64,000 bases of DNA from Combretum micranthum (Eukaryota; Streptophyta; Magnoliopsida; Myrtales; Combretaceae): the NCBI GenBank assembly GCA_024138025.1, contig JAMXBD010004280.1, positions 1 to 64,000 on the forward strand, in the 5' to 3' direction. The notes beneath the pieces were generated by a model that was not told the origin of the DNA, searched no databases, and saw only the letters and a program-made list of their open reading frames with translations. A program made the position numbers and the translations under genes. Positions 56,985 to 64,000 of this stretch are shown here, in pieces. Every line of letters begins with the position of its first letter. The stretch's first letter is position 1.

Positions 56985-58338
56985 GGGTTAATTTTACCCA
57001 CGGTACCAAATTTTTTTTTATTTTAACAGAATTACCTAAAAAAATTTTGCTAAAAAAAATACCCGAACTTTTTATTTTTTGCATCCATAGTACTTTTGGC
57101 TGATCGACCAAAAGTTTAGTAAGTTGCTAATTCGGAAGGTATATATTAAAAAATTAATTTTCATACCATGTTAGCATATTTATATATTTTTATCTTCACT
57201 TTTCTCTCTTCCTCTTGCTGTCGTTGCTTCTTCTTCTTTAAAAATAAATAAATAAATAAACCATGGAATCAACTAGAAGCCACTAGATCCCCATCAAGTT
57301 CTAAACCAATAAGCCACCATCTCTATCTCCTAATACAAAACACAAAGGCTTTACGATTAGCATGCCACCTGACCCATTCAAACATGACATCACTGAGGAC
57401 ATCCACACCTTGTAATGTCGAACCTAGAAGCACCAACCAACTTGCACATTGGAAGTGGTTTCATGGGTTTGTGTGTGGTGGGATGTTGGTGGAATTGGAG
57501 GGTAAAGATGGTTTCGATGATGGAGTTTGATGCAATTTAGTTTGCTTTTGGTTGGAGATGTTAAAGGTGGTGGTTAGGTTTTTCCTTTTGTGCAGCCAGG
57601 TGTGGGTGTTTATGGTCTGTAGGTGATGGATCTGGTGGCTGTTGGTTGTTCAGGTAGACAGAAAAACCGAGGGTAAGGGAGAGAACGGGTTAAAGAGAGA
57701 TAGAGAGGGGTGATGAGAGTGAATGATGAGAGAGTAGGGAGGAAGGGGATAAGCCAAGTCATAAAAAAAATCGAAGAGTTCTAGAGAGATTGAGAAGAAG
57801 AAGTTAAGGTTTAGGTAGATGAAAAGGATTGGTTTTTACTTTAGGAGTTAATGAAGGTAACGAAAATCAAAAGTTGAGACAAAAATTATAAAAGACTTAG
57901 TTTTGATTTCCAAAAGGTTAAATGAAATGTTGGATTCTCGAAATTTGATCTTCTAGAATTGTTAATTTTTTTGTCTTGATTTTTTTAAAGAGTTGTTGGA
58001 TTTGTTTTTTTATTGTTTTGATTTTTTTTTTGAAAGAAGAAGAAGTAGCGGCGGTAGCTGGGGGATGGGGGGAGAGAGGGGAGGGAGAAAGAGAGAGAGA
58101 GAAGTGAAAATAAAAATAAAGCAAAAAATAAATATGTTGGCATGGGAGATAAAATTAATTTTTTAATATATAATCGTTGCCGCGTTAGTAAATCACCGGA
58201 TTTTTGACCAAAATTCTATTCAAGAGTACTGTGGATGCAAAAAATATAAAGTTAAGGTATTTTCTTGTAGCAAAAATTTTTTAGTTATAATTATGTTAAA
58301 ATCGAAAAAAGTTGAAATATCGTGAGTGAAATTAACCC
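56985..58338. mobile_element. Non-autonomous MULE with about 150-bp TIRs
   Basis: The left end GGGTTAATTTTACCCACGGT and the right end inverted GGGTTAATTTCACTCACGAT continue in parallel for about 150 bp. Shared words include ATTTTAACA.AATTA, TTTTTGCATCCA.AGTAC and TTTTTTGCTA. Flanks CAATTAGTT and TAATTATTT agree at 7 of 9. The interior (57,190-58,130) has purine-rich stretches and a GGTGGTGG-like portion but no recognisable protein. It may hold captured host sequence. Confidence 0.8.
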
Positions 58339-58686
58339 TAATTATTTTGCTTTGTGAAGTAAAATCTCTTGTTATGTAGCATTTGCTTGTCTCATTCAAT
58401 GTTAGCTTTTACAAAGTTGTCTAATTATAATTTTATATACTATTACTATTACTATTATATTTACTTTCTTATGCCAAATTAATTCTTTAAAAAAAATTAA
58501 TTCATTTTACAAGTGGGCCAAATTGACCCTTCTTTTAACGTTTAACCAAAAACATATATAAGTGGGTTAAATGGTTAAGTTAGTAGGCTAACCTATTTAG
58601 TTCGCGGATCAAAGTAGACTGGGTTAATGCTAATAAATTATAGCCCATTTACCATTAAAATACGATGTATTTTGGGGGGAAAAAGA

Positions 58687-58719
<33 letters not shown>

Positions 58720-58720
58720 T
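58687..58720. repeat. (AAT)n microsatellite
   Basis: About 11 uninterrupted AAT units. Confidence 0.95.
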
Positions 58721-58790
58721 GATTAAGACATAAAATAATCAATGAATAACAAAAATATAAAACTAATAAGAGTTGTTGTATCAAAGATAC

Positions 58791-58830
58791 TCTGTGTGTG
58801 TGCATGTGTGCGCACGCGCTCGTGTGTGTA
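58791..58830. repeat. (TG)n/(CG) imperfect microsatellite
   Basis: An alternating purine-pyrimidine tract of TG repeats with CGCACGCG in the middle. Confidence 0.85.
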
Positions 58831-61800
58831 GGGGGGTGATTGTTGTAGCTGGCCGCCAAATATATGCGATAACCATGGCATCAACTTGAGAAAAGTCTTG
58901 AACTAATGACACGTGGACAAATGTTGCAAAGAAAGGCGTAGGAGGATGAATAGGCAAACTTGGCTTCTCGAGTGTGGGAGTGTGACAGAAGATACAATCA
59001 AATAGATTCAATCGTTCTTGACTCGTTTTTTGTGAAATAGTTGCTTTAAATCTTTTTAGAATTATTTCAGCAGAGTTTCCACGTTGTTTTTTATCTTAGC
59101 AATATGTAGAATCATTATCCCAAATAAGAAGAGAAGCATCCTATTTATAGAGTTTGGAGGCTAGTAGTAGTAGTAGCCATCAGAAAACTTCTAGATGGAC
59201 GGTTGCTATAAAACATTGTTTGCGACTGTTAGATCTCTTCTATGGATCCAACAACCATAATCCATTCCTTCTTTTATATATATAGGCATGGGCTTTGGAT
59301 ATGGGTTTAAAATAGAATGGGAGCTTTTATAATATAAAAGGAGCCCATTTTTCTTATTAAAATAACCCATATTTAATATAAATTAGAAATAGGCTTATTT
59401 TATTCTATATAAGCCATATTTTTGTCAAATAAAGTTCAAATTAGCCCAGAAAGATAATTTTGGAGTCTATTTTTCACTAAGGAGAAATCCAAATTAGGTT
59501 GAGGTGGATTAAACTAGTTCAACCATATCTATTTCGAGCCTATCAAGCTAAGTCTCCCTATAACATCCTTTACTGGACTTGCTCTTTTGAGCCCTGCCAG
59601 TAGCTTAAAAGATCGGCCCATAGCATTAAATTGGGCTCTAAGCCTAATTATCAAAATGACCCTCTATATTTTGCACTAAAAATGTAAATAATAGAATCAT
59701 AGTAGAAAATAAAGTACAAAATAAATAAAATAGAAAATTCCAAAATCGTTTTCAAAATAGACTTTCTAAATTCTACCCTTACCCAAATATGAGCTCCTGG
59801 CTCATTTGCATCCTACTCTAGTGAGGATAACTTCTTACTATTATTTTAGAGGGATAGAATAGTTAGAAGATGCACTATAAGTTTCCTGACATTTACATAA
59901 TGATAGGACCATGACTAAAAATAATAACATTATAAAACAATATATAAAGGGAATGAACTTTTGATAAACTATATGATCAAATATCAATGGTGACAATAAT
60001 ATCAACCATTTATTTAAGTATATGTATCACAAATATTACTAGTAGACTTTTTCATCCATGTGACAATGTTGAAAATGGCAAATTAGGTCTGTTTGGATTA
60101 TCTGTTCATTTGTATCTATATATGTATCTATATTTTAGGTGTAAAAGGTGTTTAATTTGCAGCAATATCTTATCTGTATTTGGTGCATTTGATGTTTTTA
60201 TAAAAATTTTCATATGTTTTTTATTTATATGTATTTCTTGACAACCAATTTGTTAAAAAAAAGTTTGAAAAAAATGTCTATCATTTGCCAAGTGTTAGAT
60301 GCCAAACGGACCCTAATTAAGTAAATAATGGGATTAGTAAATATACAAATAATCCTTTAGTCTTTTAGTTTTTTTTTTTAGGCCAAACCTTTGCAGTTCG
60401 TTCACTTGACATGAATAGCTATTCATTCCTTTCTCATTCGACGTAAAGTTGATATTACTATGCTCATGTCTCTAACCCATGAATTGCCTTTCAATGGTCT
60501 ATTTTTTAACTTTGTCATAAATACCCCTATCTTGAAAATAACACTTGTATAATTATCTTCTCTCTGTAATAAATACAATGGGCATTATAGATATTTTACC
60601 TTTTGCTCTAATAATTACTTGTTTTACTTTTTACACGAAGTGAACATTATAATAGCCATTACAACTCTATAACATTCCCCTTGAATTGGAATTCAATTCC
60701 CCTCTTATTCCATTCAGTGAAGTGAATCAGCTGTTAGATCATTATGGATCATGGGCTCTCTAGATTTAGTTTGACCCTTAACTTGTTCAGGCCGACCCAT
60801 CAACCTTAGCTAAGCGCATTTTTATCCATCGGCAATACTAAGAGAAATCACAACTCCCTTAACTTGGGAGATTGACTTGCCAAATTATGTGTAGATCTAG
60901 GCCCATTCAGTGCACTCATTCCAACTGCCAGCAGTTTTACTATGGACACGGTTAAACATGAATTAGTGGCTTAGCTGCCACGATCACGATAAACATCGTC
61001 AACTCTCACTACTTCACAATTACACAATAAGAAACTACTAAGCATATAATTATCTTTCCACACATCATGGACATGAATATTGCTCTAACCATCCTTTTTT
61101 CTTTTCTTTACACTTAATTTGACTTAAGCATCATAGTGACTGCACCGAACAACCTTCGGTGCACCACTAATCTTATTATATTTTGTAGGCCTAAAGAATA
61201 ATCTAATCCCAACATAGATTTTATTCTCTATTGGGTTTGAACTAATCGTACTTTTATTCTAATAAGGACACCTTTAAATTTTCAAAACTTGCAAATAATT
61301 TTTCTAAAATTTAATAAATGGGCTAATAACTTTGGGAAGATTATTTCCAAATTTCCATCATTTTCTTTACCAAAGAAGTGTGAAATATATGTACTTATGT
61401 AATGATCTAAGAATGAAAAACATGTCTACCATTTTTAAGAAAAAATTACAAAAATACAAATGAGATAAAAAATTAGAAAATTATCATCGCTATATTGCAT
61501 ATTAAAGATGCGATACAAGAATTTGCATAGGCATCTCATTTCTAACATGCGATATAATAATGTACTCTAGCAAACTTTTAAAAATAGCTATATCGTATGA
61601 TGATCATACAATATGAGTCCGAATGCATATTGCATGTTGGTTATGTGATATATGTTGAATAACTACACGTGACCATGTGACACATGAAAAAATTCTATAC
61701 ATGCTATTTTTTTTTGGATAAATTCTATCCATGTTATTAGCGATGATAATTATGTAATTATTTTTATTTAAATTATATTTATGTAATTAAAAAAATAGTG

Positions 61801-62499
61801 GTTAGACATGAAATAATTTCATGATTCTACATATCTTTCTTTTTTTTTTTTTTTTTATAAAACAACCTACATGACTACTCTAATATAAGTAAATATTACA
61901 AATACAAGACCCTGTTTGTTTTAATCAAATTTTTTTTTATGTTTGTTTAAGAAAAAAAATAGAACAACTAATGGAAAGTATTTTCTCTTGTCTTGGAAAA
62001 TATGAACCCATTTAGAGCTTATTTTTAGAAAAACAACTTATGTGATATAAAGAGAGTAAGTTATTTTTCCATCTATTCATGAGTTTATCCACAAATTATT
62101 CACTATAAAAAACATTTATTATTAACTTTTAAAATATTTTTCCTTTTAAGTAGTTTTATTTCTCATTATAATATATGTATTTTTTTATATTTTATATTTA
62201 AAATATATGAATTATCTTGAAATTATACAAATAAAGAAAAAAATATTTTTATAAAATTAGTCAAATATTTTAAATATGTTACTTGTAAAAAAATTATGAA
62301 AATCCTAAGTTTTTCTTCAAAACCAATGGGTTGGAGACCAACAATGGGTCATACTTACATCAAGTCGCTTTTAATTGGCTTGTATAAAAGTGTAAAGCAC
62401 AACCACTGGATGAATGTTAAAAAATAAGGGTTGTCGGATGTGTTTTATAAATTTATCAGCCAATATAAAACATGCCCCAAAAGAATCTCTGAGGTACTC

Positions 62500-63800
62500 T
62501 TAGTTTGTTTTGGGTATTCATATTTGTTCTAGGTGGACGACGACCTAAAACTTCCTCTCTTACATGGGACATATGTAGTAACCTGAGACTTAGTATTTAG
62601 GACTCAGTACTTGGAACTTAGTCCCTAGAACATATGCGAATATCTGGGACAAACAGCAATAGCATATTTTAAAATGTATCGGGTTCTTTATTTTATGTTA
62701 GGTAAAGGAATATCCTAGGTTCTTTTTAGATGCTCTAGGTGTTCGTATTTGTCCTAGGTGGACGACAACCTGGAACTTCCTCTCTTACATGAGACATATG
62801 TGATAACTTGGGACCTAGTACCTAAGACTCGTGACTTAGAACATATGTAATTACCAAGGACAAACAACGGTAGCACAAGTTTGAAATGTACCGGGTTCTT
62901 TATTTTATGCTAGGTGAAGGAATGTCCCAGACTCTTTTTAGATGTGCTAGGTATTCACATTTATTCTAGGTGGACGACGATCTGGAACTTCCTCTCTTAC
63001 TTGGGATATATTTAGTAGCTCGGGACCCAGTATGTGTGACTTGTGACCTAGAATATATGCGAATACTTAGGACAAATAGTAGTAGCACATGTTCAAAATA
63101 TACCAGGTTCTTTATTTTGTACTAGGTGAAGGAATATCCCTGTTCATTTTAGATGGCTAGGTACTCGCATTTGTTCTAGGTGGACGACGACTTGGAACTT
63201 CCTCTCTTACGTGGGATATATGTTACTACTTGGAACCTAGTACCCGAGACTCATAACCTAGAACATTTGTGAATAACTATGACAAACAGTAGTAGCACAT
63301 GTTTGAAATGTAATGGGATATTTATTTTGTGCTAGTTGAAGGAATGTCTCAGTTTCTTTTTAGATGTTTTAGGTATTCGCATTTGTTCTAGGTAGACAAT
63401 GACCTGGAACTTTTGCTCTTACCCAGGATATATGTAGTAACCTAGGACTCTTAACCTAGAATAAATGCAAATACCTAGAACAAGCAGTGGTAGTACATGT
63501 TTTCGAAATGTATTGGGTTCTTTATTTTATTCTAGATGAAGGAATATCACGGGTTCTTTTTAGATGTTCTAGGTATTTGCATTTGTTTTAGATGGACAAC
63601 AACCAGGAATTTTCGCTCTTACCTAGGACATATGTAGTAAGATGGGACTCTTGACCTAAAACAAATGTGAATAACTACGACAAATTGTAGTAACACATGT
63701 TCGAAATGTATCAAGTTTTTTATTTTGTGCTATGTGAAGGAATGTCCCAAGCTCTTTTAATATGTTCTAGGTTTACTCTTTGGTTTTAGGTTAACGGATG
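62500..63800. repeat. Satellite-like array, six copies of about 210 bp
   Basis: The word CTAGGTGGACGACGACC, or a variant, recurs at 62,529, 62,754, 62,966, 63,176, 63,388 and 63,588, giving spacings of 225, 212, 210, 212 and 200 bp. Other shared words follow in fixed order: GGAACTTCCTCTCTTAC, GGACATATGTAGTA, CAAACAGTAGTAGCACATG, GGGTTCTTTATTTT and GTGAAGGAATGTCC. Divergence between copies is roughly 10-20%. Past 63,800 only shorter TTCTAGGT-based fragments continue toward the window edge. Confidence 0.93.
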
Positions 63801-64000
63801 TCCTCGGTTCCTCTACTACGTTCTAGGTTTGAGTATTTGGTTTGGGTTGCTAAATATTCTAGGTGTGTGTGTGTAATATGTTCTAGGTATATCTGTTTGT
63901 TTTAGGTCGATTTTACTGGATAACCAAGTGACCACTTATGCACAAATTGCCGTACAATTTGACCTATGAATTACCGCACCAATCGGGGGTTTCTTGTTCT

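Larger units (their letters stand above)
58345..62480. other. Intergenic, repeat debris, no gene recognised
   Basis: Words such as GTGGGTTAAATGG and GGCTAACC (58,560-58,640) echo 56,580-56,700 on the other side of the MULE, as in hAT-like termini. A GGCCCAT/GCCCAT-rich segment lies at 59,300-59,650. At 60,690-61,270 a GC-richer stretch contains the small hairpin ACCGAACAACCTTCGGTG and looks like LTR debris. No coding domain is seen. Confidence 0.4.

Noticed and set aside
56545..58640. Larger hAT-like element enclosing the MULE at 56,985
   Set aside because: GGGTTAA and GGCTA.CCT words occur on both sides, but I could not find matching termini or an 8-bp target duplication.

Overview
The window is nuclear DNA from a flowering plant, most likely a eudicot. 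It is AT-rich, holds one multi-exon gene with GT-AG (and a few GC-AG) introns, and is otherwise filled with plant transposon families: Ty1/copia, Ty3/gypsy, Mutator-like elements (MULEs), hAT and a satellite-like repeat. I see no rRNA, tRNA or bacterial-type feature. I cannot name the species.

Left third (about 1-22,750): a nest of transposons. A MULE in + orientation (about 986-22,745) keeps its 5' terminal region, the N-terminus and C-terminus of its transposase, and its 3' terminal region. It is split by a retrotransposon composite (2,566-21,641). Inside that lie a gypsy LTR of about 4.6 kb (4,996-9,565, minus) with a polypurine tract and a decayed gag, and a complete-ended copia element (11,974-19,590, minus; TSD TTACA). 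The copia is itself split by a 3.9-kb solo gypsy LTR (13,704-17,592; TSD ATTTA). A small hAT element (22,083-22,571; TSD ACTACAAC) sits in the 3' terminal region of the MULE.

22,838-27,947: a second MULE of the same family in inverted orientation. It carries a decayed transposase fused to a truncated plant mobile domain (PMD), and both ends hold arrays of palindromic 25-27 bp hairpins. Its right end lies only about 300 bp upstream of the host gene.

28,250-49,707 (+): the only evident host gene, a secretory class II alpha-mannosidase (glycoside hydrolase family 38, lysosomal/vacuolar type). I resolve 29 exons encoding about 1,017 residues, with an intact signal peptide and catalytic motifs. 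Its introns are swollen by insertions: a deleted Reina-like gypsy element with an aberrant end (intron 3), a non-autonomous MULE with a transposase N-terminal domain (intron 8), an intronic tandem duplication (intron 12), and gypsy gag debris plus a putative TIR element (intron 22).

49,708-64,000: no gene recognised. The region holds a 247-bp tandem duplication, a gypsy 3' remnant, a MULE-type MITE with a perfect 9-bp TSD, a 1.35-kb MULE with long TIRs, microsatellites, and a six-copy array of about 210-bp repeats (62,500-63,800).

All boundaries were found by eye from repeats, TSDs and translated motifs. No alignment or database search was run.
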